From Syntrophomonas sp. UBA5288 (lineage in GTDB: Bacteria; Bacillota; Syntrophomonadia; Syntrophomonadales; Syntrophomonadaceae): a DNA stretch of 7,449 bases. The notes beneath the pieces were generated by a model. It ran no database searches, was not told the origin of the DNA, and was given only the letters and a program-made list of their open reading frames with translations. The stretch spans positions 1-7,449 of the forward strand of contig DHSK01000154.1 in NCBI GenBank assembly GCA_002408445.1, read 5' to 3'. The number at the start of each line of letters is the position of its first letter. Positions within the stretch are counted from its first letter, which is position 1. The position numbers and the translations under genes are program-made. Positions 1 through 6,321 of this stretch are shown here, piece after piece.

Positions 1-164
1 TGGAAACATCTATTGAAGGTGATTTGGATACATTGCTGGAACTGGTCAAGAAAGCTCAAAATATTTGTATAGCGGCCGGTGCGCCGAGAGTAATTTCGAT
101 CATTAAAATTGATTACAAACCTGACGGAGTAACGATGGATGAAAAAATAGGCAAATACCATTAG
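1..164 (+). CDS. MTH1187/DUF77-family thiamine-binding protein, 3' end (5'-truncated)
   Basis: The frame starting at base 3 is open from the window edge to a TAG at 162-164, giving the last 53 residues of a protein. The segment ETSIEGDLDTLLEL followed by KAGA/AAGAPRV-like and IKIDYKPDG-like stretches matches the C-terminal half of the small (about 100 residue) MTH1187/YqgV family, which has the pattern 'T.iEGdld.vle..k.a...GA.RV...IKID.R'. Family members are ferredoxin-fold cytoplasmic proteins; some bind thiamine or a related ligand. The start and the upstream context lie outside the window. The gene converges with grdD and shares its terminator, so it belongs to a different transcription unit. 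Family assignment is fairly secure; the ligand is inferred only from the family. Confidence 0.72.
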   Translation, partial: ETSIEGDLDTLLELVKKAQNICIAAGAPRVISIIKIDYKPDGVTMDEKIGKYH

Positions 165-180
165 CCTCCCGGGAGCAGGT

Positions 181-217
181 AAAAACAGGGATGCTAATGG
201 CAGTCTCCCTGTTTTTT
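181..217. terminator. bidirectional intrinsic terminator between convergent genes
   Basis: An 11-bp perfect inverted repeat (181-191 AAAAACAGGGA with 206-216 TCCCTGTTTTT) encloses a 14-nt loop. On the + strand the stem ends in six Ts; on the - strand it ends in five. It lies 16 bases after the thiamine-binding protein stop and touches the grdD stop codon (216-218), so it can end both convergent transcripts. Confidence 0.85.
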
Positions 218-1364
218 AACCTACAAATCCTTTTTCTTTTAAAATAATAGAGGCCTGGGACCGGTCTTCCTCGGCGACCAGCAGTACAGGACCGGTACAT
301 CCCATGCCACTGGCGGCAAAAATACCGGAATCCCACAATGATTCCATGGCTTCATCCAATTGCATGATATCTATGCCGGCGATCTGCGCAGTAGTTACCT
401 TGTCCGGCGGGGGCTCAACCGCTTTGGCCTCGGCTGCTTTTATTTTTACTGCGACTTTCCAGCCGGCCTTTTCGGCTTTTTTGATTTCTTCGGCGGCAAT
501 GCTGCTTAAGCCGCCTCTTACCATGTCGGCGCAGTATTTAATGGCTTGCGCTATTACCGGGGCCCCCGAGGCTCTGGAGATAATCATTATCAAGTGTTTG
601 AAATCCGGACCTATGCCCGGCCCATAGCCATAACCCAAAGTTTCGTAATTTCCGCCGCCGGTATAAGCGGAAAAGATTTTCACAAGCAGGTTGCCGGTCA
701 GGGTATCGGTGACCGCTACATCCACCGAACCCATTAAAAGATCATTTCCCCGCAAGACGCGACCTCCTTCAGCGCGTCCTGAGCTTCCCCATTCGAAATC
801 ATAACCGGCATTTCTCATTTTCTCCAGGTGCTGCTCCGCCTGCCGGGCTCCGTCCACATTAAGGATACCAACCCTGGGTCTGTCTATACCGGCCGATCTG
901 GCTGCCGCAATACCGTAAACCGCATTCTTGACCATAGCCTGAACCCGGTCGGTATCAGAAGTGCCGGTACTGGTGGCCAGGAAAACCTCTTTGCCGCGCC
1001 CGGGCGTTATTATCCGGCCTACTGTAGCGACACCGATCGGAAATGGATAATGTGCGGTTACACAACCATCAATCTTTCCCCGGTTGAGAAGTTCTTCCAT
1101 TATACAATGCTGTTCATCTTCGTCGGCACAGGCATAAGTTTCGAGGCTGCTTTCGGCACCTGCACCAATCAAGACCGCTTCGATCCCCAGATTATGCACC
1201 ATGGCCATCTGAGCACCTCGTATCAGTTCTGCCGCCCCCAGTTCGCTGCCTAAGGTGGTCAGCCCAACCCGCACTGGTTTTAGGCCATTATTTGACCGCA
1301 GTTTTAAGGCGGCATCAGACAATACCTCCGCCAGCAGGTCGCCTGCCATTTTTCGGTCAGCCAT
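216..1364 (-). CDS. grdD: glycine/sarcosine/betaine reductase complex protein C, alpha subunit
   Basis: GrdD is the smaller subunit of protein C. With GrdC it takes the acetyl group produced from GrdA's carboxymethyl-selenoether and releases it as acetyl phosphate, a substrate for acetate kinase. The 382-residue protein has the expected family size and a PlsX/phosphotransacylase-like character, with glycine-rich stretches such as GYGYGPGIGPDF. A cysteine in the C-terminal GMGCTGP motif (Cys356 from the start chosen here) corresponds by position and context to the acyl-accepting cysteine reported as Cys359 in Eubacterium acidaminophilum GrdD. Another cysteine lies in GCVTAHYPFP (Cys101). I choose ATG at 1364 because GGGAGGTG (1370-1377) is well placed for it; a GTG at 1373 would sit inside that ribosome binding site. 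The gene follows the grdC stop by 5 bases, so translational coupling is likely. It is the last gene of the operon. Confidence 0.93.
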   Translation of the reverse strand: MADRKMAGDLLAEVLSDAALKLRSNNGLKPVRVGLTTLGSELGAAELIRGAQMAMVHNLGIEAVLIGAGAESSLETYACADEDEQHCIMEELLNRGKIDGCVTAHYPFPIGVATVGRIITPGRGKEVFLATSTGTSDTDRVQAMVKNAVYGIAAARSAGIDRPRVGILNVDGARQAEQHLEKMRNAGYDFEWGSSGRAEGGRVLRGNDLLMGSVDVAVTDTLTGNLLVKIFSAYTGGGNYETLGYGYGPGIGPDFKHLIMIISRASGAPVIAQAIKYCADMVRGGLSSIAAEEIKKAEKAGWKVAVKIKAAEAKAVEPPPDKVTTAQIAGIDIMQLDEAMESLWDSGIFAASGMGCTGPVLLVAEEDRSQASIILKEKGFVG

Positions 1365-1369
1365 TAGTA

Positions 1370-2914
1370 TCACCTCCCGGCTATCTCGGTTGCCGCTTTC
1401 GCCAGTGCTTCTCCCAACAGGTCCATTATTTCGGCTTTAAGGCCGGAAATGTCCGCTGCTTCCTCCTGGGGAGCCATGTGGTTAGGTTCGATAATTATTG
1501 ATATGCCATCAAAAAGGTCGGTCATGCGGCCTAAAAACAGACTGCCTTTGCCTATTATCATCATACGATTGATTTTACCCCGCATAATACTGTCCCTGGC
1601 ATACCCCAGGATAGGTACTCCGGAAGGAATATGGCCCTGAGTCGGAGCAAAACCCATTAGCCCCACTTTTTCCACGAAATCATTCATGGCGGTCCGCTCT
1701 ATTTCGCCCCGCTTGACGGCCATGGCTGCGATCATCTTGTAGTTAGCCAGGGGAACATCTCCTGCGCCTGCGGGAACCGTTATCTCAGGATTTTGCAGTT
1801 CAGGGGCATAAAGGTCGATATCCGTCAGTTTTAATCCGTTCTGGTCCAACGGATCACAGACAATTGCCTGAATGACCGCCTGGGGCGACGCACCGGAGGA
1901 AATACGGTGCCGGCCCACAATATCGGTTCGAAACACGGGACTGTGACCGTCATCTTCGCCGATCAACAAAGCATAGCCGCCCAGCATATCTTCCAGCAGG
2001 GGCATATTTTTATTTACATGATCCCGTCCGTTCATAGCCAATTTGGCCAGGGAGCCTCCGGCAAATACTACAATATTTTTAAAGGCACCGGATTTGACCA
2101 TAGCGGCTGCATGCAATATCCCGTGGGCCGGGCCGGCGCAAAATCCTCTTACATCACAGCCGGTAGCGCTGACCAGCCCTGCAAATTCACCCACTGCTTT
2201 GGCCATGTTGCCTCCGCCGCGCTGGTTCATATCACCCACAGCTTCTTCCGAGGTTTCAATACAGTAATCAACCGTTGCCGGGTCAAGGTTATTTTGTTTG
2301 ACCAGCTTAATAACCGCCAATACCCCTGAGGCTTTGGCGACCAGATTTTCCAGCATGGTGTGGGCATTCAAATTGCTGTCTGTTTCATGGGCCTGCCGTA
2401 CACAGCCAATAAGTTTTTCACCCCACCACAAGCCCTCGGCTTTGTGGTTATTAACCAGCTCAGTGATTTCCCCGGCCGGGGTAGTTTTTTCCAAAAGCGC
2501 CAGCCGTATTTCATCGAAGTACCCGCGCCCGGCCAGAGCAGTTTTGGCCTGGGCCGCGTATTCCTCGGTAAGTAAAACCAGTTCAAATGTATCTACTATT
2601 TTGAGTACCCCATAAAAGGTAAGTTCATCGTAGATTTCGCCGTGCGGTCCTTTAGCAGCAGCATCTTCCATAAGATTTCGGTACCAGGGCTGAGGCTGGC
2701 TTTTTAATTCAACCGGGGTAAGGTTTCCGATATAAGTCTGGTTGGGCCCATACTTGACTGCCTGTTCAAATGAACGCACATGTCTCCGCCACTCTTTTAA
2801 AAAAGGCGATGGGGAAGCAGCTCTTTGCTCTTGTTGAATGGTGGTTCCATACTGTAGCAACCCCGGCACATGCACTAAAATATTACTTACTGCCTTTAAT
2901 GTTGCATAACTCAA
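1370..2914 (-). CDS. grdC: glycine/sarcosine/betaine reductase complex protein C, beta subunit
   Basis: GrdC is the larger subunit of protein C and resembles beta-ketoacyl-ACP synthase III (FabH). It is thought to receive the acetyl moiety from selenoprotein A as a thioester before GrdD releases acetyl phosphate. The protein has 514 residues, normal for the family. Its N-terminus (ILVHVPGLLQYGTT, then YGPNQTYIGN) is typical of GrdC. The candidate nucleophile is Cys259 in TGCDVRGFCAGPAHG; LYAPELQNPE (368-377) and FAPTQGHIPSG (422-432) fall where FabH-like enzymes place their His/Asn motifs, but I did not align them residue by residue. The start is TTG at 2914: AGGAAGGGG (2922-2930) lies 7 bases upstream, and an in-frame TAA at 2933-2935 precedes it with no ATG or GTG between. 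There is a 42-base gap after grdA. Confidence 0.93.
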   Translation of the reverse strand: MSYATLKAVSNILVHVPGLLQYGTTIQQEQRAASPSPFLKEWRRHVRSFEQAVKYGPNQTYIGNLTPVELKSQPQPWYRNLMEDAAAKGPHGEIYDELTFYGVLKIVDTFELVLLTEEYAAQAKTALAGRGYFDEIRLALLEKTTPAGEITELVNNHKAEGLWWGEKLIGCVRQAHETDSNLNAHTMLENLVAKASGVLAVIKLVKQNNLDPATVDYCIETSEEAVGDMNQRGGGNMAKAVGEFAGLVSATGCDVRGFCAGPAHGILHAAAMVKSGAFKNIVVFAGGSLAKLAMNGRDHVNKNMPLLEDMLGGYALLIGEDDGHSPVFRTDIVGRHRISSGASPQAVIQAIVCDPLDQNGLKLTDIDLYAPELQNPEITVPAGAGDVPLANYKMIAAMAVKRGEIERTAMNDFVEKVGLMGFAPTQGHIPSGVPILGYARDSIMRGKINRMMIIGKGSLFLGRMTDLFDGISIIIEPNHMAPQEEAADISGLKAEIMDLLGEALAKAATEIAGR

Positions 2915-2921
2915 TTTTTTA

Positions 2922-2930
2922 CCCCTTCCT
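2922..2930 (-). promoter_or_regulatory. ribosome binding site deciding the TTG start of grdC
   Basis: AGGAAGGGG on the minus strand sits 7 bases ahead of the TTG at 2914. Together with the in-frame stop just upstream it fixes the grdC start on a non-ATG codon. Confidence 0.75.
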
Positions 2931-2956
2931 GGTTACAATCCCGCCTTCTTTAATCT

Positions 2957-3427
2957 TTAAACTGTGCTATATTGCTCCCGGATAGTCTTAACTTCACTAA
3001 TATTGCCTTCAACATCCATGACCATTTCCATCATACCCAGTTGATCCTCATATACATTGGGGTCAATCAAGTCTTTGAGCTCGAAGATATGGTAAACTCG
3101 AAGCCCAAGTGCAACGTTGGCCAGAGGTCCGGCATAAGTTGGGTCACCTGCACTTACAGTTTCGGCCGAAAGCCCGCTTGACTCAGCCTCCGCTCCGCCC
3201 AGCAGCACTACCACATTTTCAGCTCCGTATTTATCCGTCATATCCTTGATACGCTGTTGATTGGCCATGTCCATGGCCCCGGCTGCAGTTCAAACAAAAC
3301 ATTCCGTACTGGCAAAGACCACTTCTCCGCCTAAATCCTTCACACATTCAGCGATGGCCGGACCGGGAATGCCATCCCGGTCTCCCAGAATACAAAACTT
3401 TTTATCTTTAAATATTGCTTTATCCAT
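2957..3427 (-). CDS. grdA: glycine/sarcosine/betaine reductase selenoprotein A (UGA-encoded Sec46)
   Basis: GrdA is the small selenoprotein carrier of the complex. Its selenol takes the carboxymethyl group from substrate bound to protein B and hands the two-carbon unit to protein C; thioredoxin re-reduces it. Reading through the TGA at 3290-3292 gives one 156-residue protein, the normal family length. Residues 1-45 have the characteristic GDRDGIPGPAI and TECFV. Residue 46 is selenocysteine, forming the family's Cys-x-x-Sec motif (Cys43, Sec46), followed by TAAGAMD. The second part contains YGAENVVVLLGGAEAES, ETVSAGDPTYAGPLA and LGMMEMVMDVEG, all typical of GrdA. ATG at 3427 is preceded by AGAAAGGAA about 10 bases upstream. 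The gap to the trxA stop is 28 bases. Simple gene calling would shorten it to a 105-residue product starting at the internal ATG at 3274. The organism must have SelA/B/C/D functions elsewhere for this gene to work. Confidence 0.95.
3263..3278 (-). promoter_or_regulatory. SECIS-like hairpin after the grdA UGA codon
   Basis: In the mRNA, 11 bases after the UGA, GGCCAT and ATGGCC form a perfect 6-bp stem around the loop GGAC. This is the place where bacterial SECIS elements lie (inside the reading frame, apical loop about 20-25 bases after the U of UGA). The loop contains a G-rich dinucleotide, but its equivalence to the SelB-binding GU of E. coli fdhF is not established. Confidence 0.6.
3290..3292 (-). 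other. selenocysteine codon (recoded UGA) in grdA
   Basis: This in-frame TGA is flanked on both sides by well-conserved GrdA sequence in the same frame, exactly at the Cys-x-x-Sec position. That argues for recoding rather than a nonsense mutation. Confidence 0.93.
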
Positions 3428-3455
3428 TAATGATCGTTCCTTTCTGTTTTCAGCC

Positions 3456-3770
3456 TTAAATAAGCCTTTTAAGTTCTTCTTCGATTTTTTCCGGAGTCAC
3501 ATCACCGGTTACTTCCCTGATCTTGACACCATCCCGGTAAAAACCGATAGTAGGCAAGCCCAAAACTTTCTGACCGATGGCCAGGCGCCGGTTCTCATTT
3601 ACGTTCAACTTGCAGAATTTCGCCTTATCGGCATATTTCTCTGCGAGCGTTTCTACAAATGGCAGCAAGGCTTTGCATGGCTCACAGGTTGTACCCCAAA
3701 AATCCACAATAACTAAACCCTGAGCTTTCAAAACTTCATCTTCAAAGTTTTGTTTGTCAACCGCCAGCAT
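3456..3770 (-). CDS. trxA: thioredoxin of the glycine reductase system
   Basis: This 104-residue single-domain thioredoxin passes electrons from TrxB to the oxidised selenoprotein A. The fold signature is complete: VIVDFWGTTCEPCK (20-33) with the redox pair Cys29/Cys32, and the cis-proline loop GLPTIGF (Pro73). The active site is CEPC rather than the usual CGPC, and the Trp normally just before the first Cys is a Thr (Thr28). Variant active sites are typical of thioredoxins encoded in grd operons, which tend to be specialised for their own reductase. An extra cysteine is at 53 (KFCKLNVN). ATG at 3770 has GGAGG (3781-3785) 10 bases upstream. The gene lies between trxB (28-base gap) and grdA (28-base gap), so its job in this pathway is well supported by context. 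It is probably cytoplasmic; there is no signal peptide. Confidence 0.93.
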   Translation of the reverse strand: MLAVDKQNFEDEVLKAQGLVIVDFWGTTCEPCKALLPFVETLAEKYADKAKFCKLNVNENRRLAIGQKVLGLPTIGFYRDGVKIREVTGDVTPEKIEEELKRLI

Positions 3771-3798
3771 TGTTTTCCAACCTCCTTTTTTATACCGA

Positions 3799-5019
3799 TT
3801 AGACTGACTTGTTTATCCAATCCTTTACCTGTACTTTATCCATCATCCCCGCCTGCACCGCGGCTGCTTTTCCTTCTTTAAATACCTGCAGGCAAGGCAG
3901 GGCACTAATCTGATATCTTCTGGTGAGAAGTTCATTGCGGGAAGCGTCTATCTTGAGGAATCCCAGGCTGACTTTGCTGCCTTTGACTATCTGTTCCACC
4001 ATTCCGGCATACTCAAGACTCTTTAGGTCACAGGGTGTATAGTAAGCCAACACAACCGGCTTTACTGCTTTAATTACCTGTTTTTCAAATCCTTCACTTT
4101 CGTGCAGATACTTTTCGGCGGCCATAGTGGCAATGGCTCCATCCGCTGCTGCCGTGATTACCTGCCGCAGGTATTTGACCCGGCAATCGCCGGCGGCATA
4201 TACTCCTTCCATTGAAGTCTGCATCTTGTCATCGGTAATAATGTAACCCTGCTCATCCAATTCAACCTGTCCCTTTAAGAATTCGGTCTTGGGTATCGTA
4301 CCGATAAAAATGAAAACTCCATTGGTGGGGTAGTCGGACAATTCACCGGTCTTAAGATTTTTGAGAGTAACATTTTCCACTATTCCGTCCCCGTTAATGC
4401 TTTCTACCACCGAGTTCCAAATCCACTTAATCCGGGGGTTGGCAAAGGCCCTTTCGGCTGAAACCTGATTAGCGTCCACCACACCCTGGTCATGGAGCAC
4501 GATTACAGTTACGGTTTCGGCAAATTTGGTCAGGAACATGGCCTCCTCTATCGCCGCATCACCTGAACCTACCACTACCACATCCAGTTCTTCAAAAAAC
4601 TCGGCATCGCAGGTAGCACAATAGGAAACCCCTTTGCCCCGTAAGCGTTTCTCGCCCTTAACCCCCATTTCCCGGTACTCCGCTCCCGGTGCGAGGATTA
4701 TGACTTTGCCGAAGTAAGTATCTTTACGGCCGGTTATTTTTTTAGGTGAACCGGCGAAATCGACTTCCACTATTTCATCCCGAATAAACTCGCAATCAAA
4801 AGATTCGGCATGTCTGGCCATTGCTTCCATTAAACCTGGTCCGGTAGTTCCCCGTCCAAAGCCCGGGTAATTCTCTACCTCGGCCGTGGTGATGGCCTGG
4901 CCGCCATATCCTTTCTTGTCAACCAGGGCTGTCTTCATTTTGGCCCGCCCGGCGTATATACCGGCGGCCATACCTCCCGGACCTCCACCCAGGATCAAAA
5001 GGTCATATACCTCAGACAT
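3799..5019 (-). CDS. trxB: thioredoxin reductase with an extra C-terminal thioredoxin-like domain
   Basis: This flavoprotein reduces the neighbouring thioredoxin. Residues 1 to about 305 form the two-domain low-molecular-weight thioredoxin reductase: FAD motif GGGPGGMAAG (11-20), redox-active CATCD (Cys134, Cys137), nucleotide fold motif VVVVGSGDAAIEEA (147-160) and the second FAD motif GVYAAGDC (272-279). The usual HRRxxxRA motif for the 2'-phosphate of NADPH is missing; the region reads VIVLHDQGVVDANQ (172-185), so NADH or another donor is possible. At 406 residues it is about 90 longer than a standard TrxB. Residues about 315-406 look like a thioredoxin fold: PVVLAYYTPCD at the active-site position, KVSLGFLKIDAS, and cis-Pro loop ALPCLQVF (Pro375). 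Only the second active-site Cys remains (YTPC, Cys330). ATG at 5019 is preceded by GGAAAGGAG with 9-base spacing. It is the first gene of the operon. Confidence 0.92.
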   Translation of the reverse strand: MSEVYDLLILGGGPGGMAAGIYAGRAKMKTALVDKKGYGGQAITTAEVENYPGFGRGTTGPGLMEAMARHAESFDCEFIRDEIVEVDFAGSPKKITGRKDTYFGKVIILAPGAEYREMGVKGEKRLRGKGVSYCATCDAEFFEELDVVVVGSGDAAIEEAMFLTKFAETVTVIVLHDQGVVDANQVSAERAFANPRIKWIWNSVVESINGDGIVENVTLKNLKTGELSDYPTNGVFIFIGTIPKTEFLKGQVELDEQGYIITDDKMQTSMEGVYAAGDCRVKYLRQVITAAADGAIATMAAEKYLHESEGFEKQVIKAVKPVVLAYYTPCDLKSLEYAGMVEQIVKGSKVSLGFLKIDASRNELLTRRYQISALPCLQVFKEGKAAAVQAGMMDKVQVKDWINKSV

Positions 5020-5108
5020 ACGAGTTAACTCCTTTCCAACATTAAACTTGCTGCCGCCGCGAATAACGAAGATAAAAGGAAAGATATGCTTTATAAATTA
5101 GTTTGGTT

Positions 5109-5114
5109 ATTATA
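5109..5114 (-). promoter_or_regulatory. candidate -10 element for the trxB-grd operon
   Basis: TATAAT on the minus strand lies about 90 bases ahead of the trxB start. No good -35 hexamer is found 16-18 bases upstream (AT-rich sequence only), and there is no TGn extension. An alternative is TTGACT (5171-5176) with ATTACT 16 bases further on. The call is tentative. Confidence 0.3.
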
Positions 5115-5224
5115 ACTGCACATTATTGATGGAAATTTTTCGCAACGCAGTAATCGGACAGGACTTTTTTAGTCAAGACTCAGAATAGGTTTTTCGCGAT
5201 AATATCATAAACTTTTACAAAATA

Positions 5225-5233
5225 TGTTATACT
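5225..5233 (+). promoter_or_regulatory. extended -10 promoter for the DUF3842-FmdE-CooT operon
   Basis: TGTTATACT contains a TATACT hexamer preceded by TGn, an extended -10 element recognised by the housekeeping sigma factor. Transcription would start around 5240, just ahead of the ribosome binding site GGAGGGG (5250-5256). The -35 region (TCATAA at 5205-5210) is poor, as is common for extended -10 promoters. Confidence 0.55.
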
Positions 5234-5261
5234 TAGTTCAAAAAAGAGTGGAGGGGAATTT

Positions 5262-5684
5262 TTGAAGATCGCTGTAGTGGATGGACAGGGAGGCGGAATC
5301 GGGCGGCTGATTGTGGAAAAGCTGCGTCAGGAAATGGGATCGGCCTGTTACATAATCGGTTTGGGTACCAATTCTATAGCAACTTCTATGATGCTTAAGG
5401 CCGGTGCCAATGAAGGAGCCAGCGGGGAAAACGCACTGGTTTACAGTGCCTCCCGGGTTGACGTTATAGTTGGTTCGATTGCTATTATCGCTGCCAATTC
5501 GTATTCCGGCGAACTTACTCCTCGTGTATCGGAAGCTATAGCTTCGGCCGAAGCAGTCAAAGTTCTTATTCCCCTTAACCGGTGTGGTATCGAAATAAGT
5601 GGTGTGGTCGATGATCCTTTGCCGGTCCAGGTTGATTATCTGGTAAACCAAGTAAAAAAGTTTTCTGAAAACATAAAAAAATAA
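5262..5684 (+). CDS. DUF3842 family protein
   Basis: This is a 140-residue protein of unknown function. It begins with a beta strand and a glycine-rich turn, KIAVVDGQGGGIG (2-14), which resembles a Rossmann or P-loop-like nucleotide-binding start. It continues with IIGLGTNSIATSMMLKAGAN (31-50), a hydrophobic SIAIIAANS stretch, and a conserved-looking LIPLNRCGIEISGV (102-115) with a single Cys108. The order and the length match the DUF3842 family of Clostridia as I remember it. There is no signal peptide or membrane helix, so it is probably cytoplasmic. The start is TTG at 5262, with GGAGGGG 5 bases upstream. It is the first gene of an operon with FmdE, CooT and CbiM-type genes, which suggests a role linked to metal handling, but no biochemical function can be read from the sequence. 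Confidence 0.82.
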   Translation: MKIAVVDGQGGGIGRLIVEKLRQEMGSACYIIGLGTNSIATSMMLKAGANEGASGENALVYSASRVDVIVGSIAIIAANSYSGELTPRVSEAIASAEAVKVLIPLNRCGIEISGVVDDPLPVQVDYLVNQVKKFSENIKK

Positions 5685-5718
5685 CTGCAAACATAACCCG
5701 GAAAGGTGGATGAAGAGA

Positions 5719-6321
5719 ATGTGCAAAAATATGCCGCCACTGGAGCTGGCGATCCAGTTTCACGGGCATATCTGCCCGGGACTTCTGATAGGTGTCAGAG
5801 CGGCTGAGTTTGCCCGGCAGTATTTGGAAGTTGACCAGGATCATGATGAGGAACTCGTTACCATAGTTGAGACTGATTCCTGTGGTGTTGATGCTATCCA
5901 GGCGATTCTGGGCTGTACTTTTGGAAAAGGAAATCTTATATTTAAGGATTACGGCAAAAACGTGTATACTGTAGCCAGTCGGGAAAAAGGACGGGCTATT
6001 CGCATGGCTCAAAAATTTGGGGCAGCCAAATGGCGTGAGTCTGATAGATTCAGGATTTTATCCCGCCAGTCTGATTTGAGTGAAGCTGAAGCTAATGAAA
6101 AAGAATCTTTGCTGGGAGTTTTATTTGAAAAGATTATGAGTATGCCTTTTGAGGATCTTTTTAACTGGCAGGAAGTTGCCATGGACATTCCGGAAAAAGC
6201 CCGCATCCATCCTACCGTGCAGTGTGCCGTCTGTGGCGAAGGGGTAATGGAAACCAGGGCAGAGAAAACTGATAAGGGATGGATTTGTGCTCCTTGCCGC
6301 ATGAAGGGTGGTGTTGAATAA
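5719..6321 (+). CDS. FmdE-domain protein with C-terminal zinc ribbon
   Basis: The protein has 200 residues. Residues about 5-150 are an FmdE domain, named after an accessory subunit of molybdenum formylmethanofuran dehydrogenase. Visible motifs are FHGHICPGLLIGVRA (14-28; His15, His17, Cys19), ETDSCGVDAIQAILGCTFGKG (51-71; Cys55, Cys66) and LIFKDYGK (73-80). A C-terminal Cys4 zinc ribbon follows (CAVC at 169-172 and CAPC at 190-193). The conserved His/Cys set suggests metal binding; the domain occurs widely in anaerobes that lack methanofuran, so the methanogenesis name should not be taken as function. I choose ATG at 5719 because AAAGGTGG (5702-5709) is then 9 bases away; ATG at 5710 abuts it and would add three residues. 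It lies 34 bases after the DUF3842 gene, and its stop codon directly touches the next ATG. Confidence 0.85.
   Translation: MCKNMPPLELAIQFHGHICPGLLIGVRAAEFARQYLEVDQDHDEELVTIVETDSCGVDAIQAILGCTFGKGNLIFKDYGKNVYTVASREKGRAIRMAQKFGAAKWRESDRFRILSRQSDLSEAEANEKESLLGVLFEKIMSMPFEDLFNWQEVAMDIPEKARIHPTVQCAVCGEGVMETRAEKTDKGWICAPCRMKGGVE

Noticed and set aside
828..1253. Plus-strand 141-codon open frame antisense to grdD
   Set aside because: The opposite strand encodes a well-recognised family; this frame shows no family motifs.
1365..1373. GTG at 1373 as the grdD start (385 residues, overlapping grdC)
   Set aside because: The GTG lies inside the GGGAGGTG ribosome binding site that properly serves the ATG at 1364.
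2957..3274. Separate 105-residue gene starting at the internal ATG at 3274
   Set aside because: It is the C-terminal part of grdA after the Sec codon and has no ribosome binding site of its own.
3290..3292. Stop codon splitting grdA, taken as a pseudogene or frameshift
   Set aside because: Homology continues in the same frame on both sides and the codon sits exactly at the family's selenocysteine position.
3261..3716. Plus-strand 151-codon open frame across grdA and trxA
   Set aside because: It runs antisense to two recognised genes, has no good ribosome binding site and no recognisable protein features.
5020..5110. Glycine riboswitch in the leader of the trxB-grd operon
   Set aside because: The leader is short and I see no glycine aptamer core or tandem aptamer pattern.
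5238..6012. Two overlapping minus-strand open frames opposite DUF3842 and FmdE
   Set aside because: They are shadows of recognised plus-strand genes, and their composition is unlike a protein family I know.
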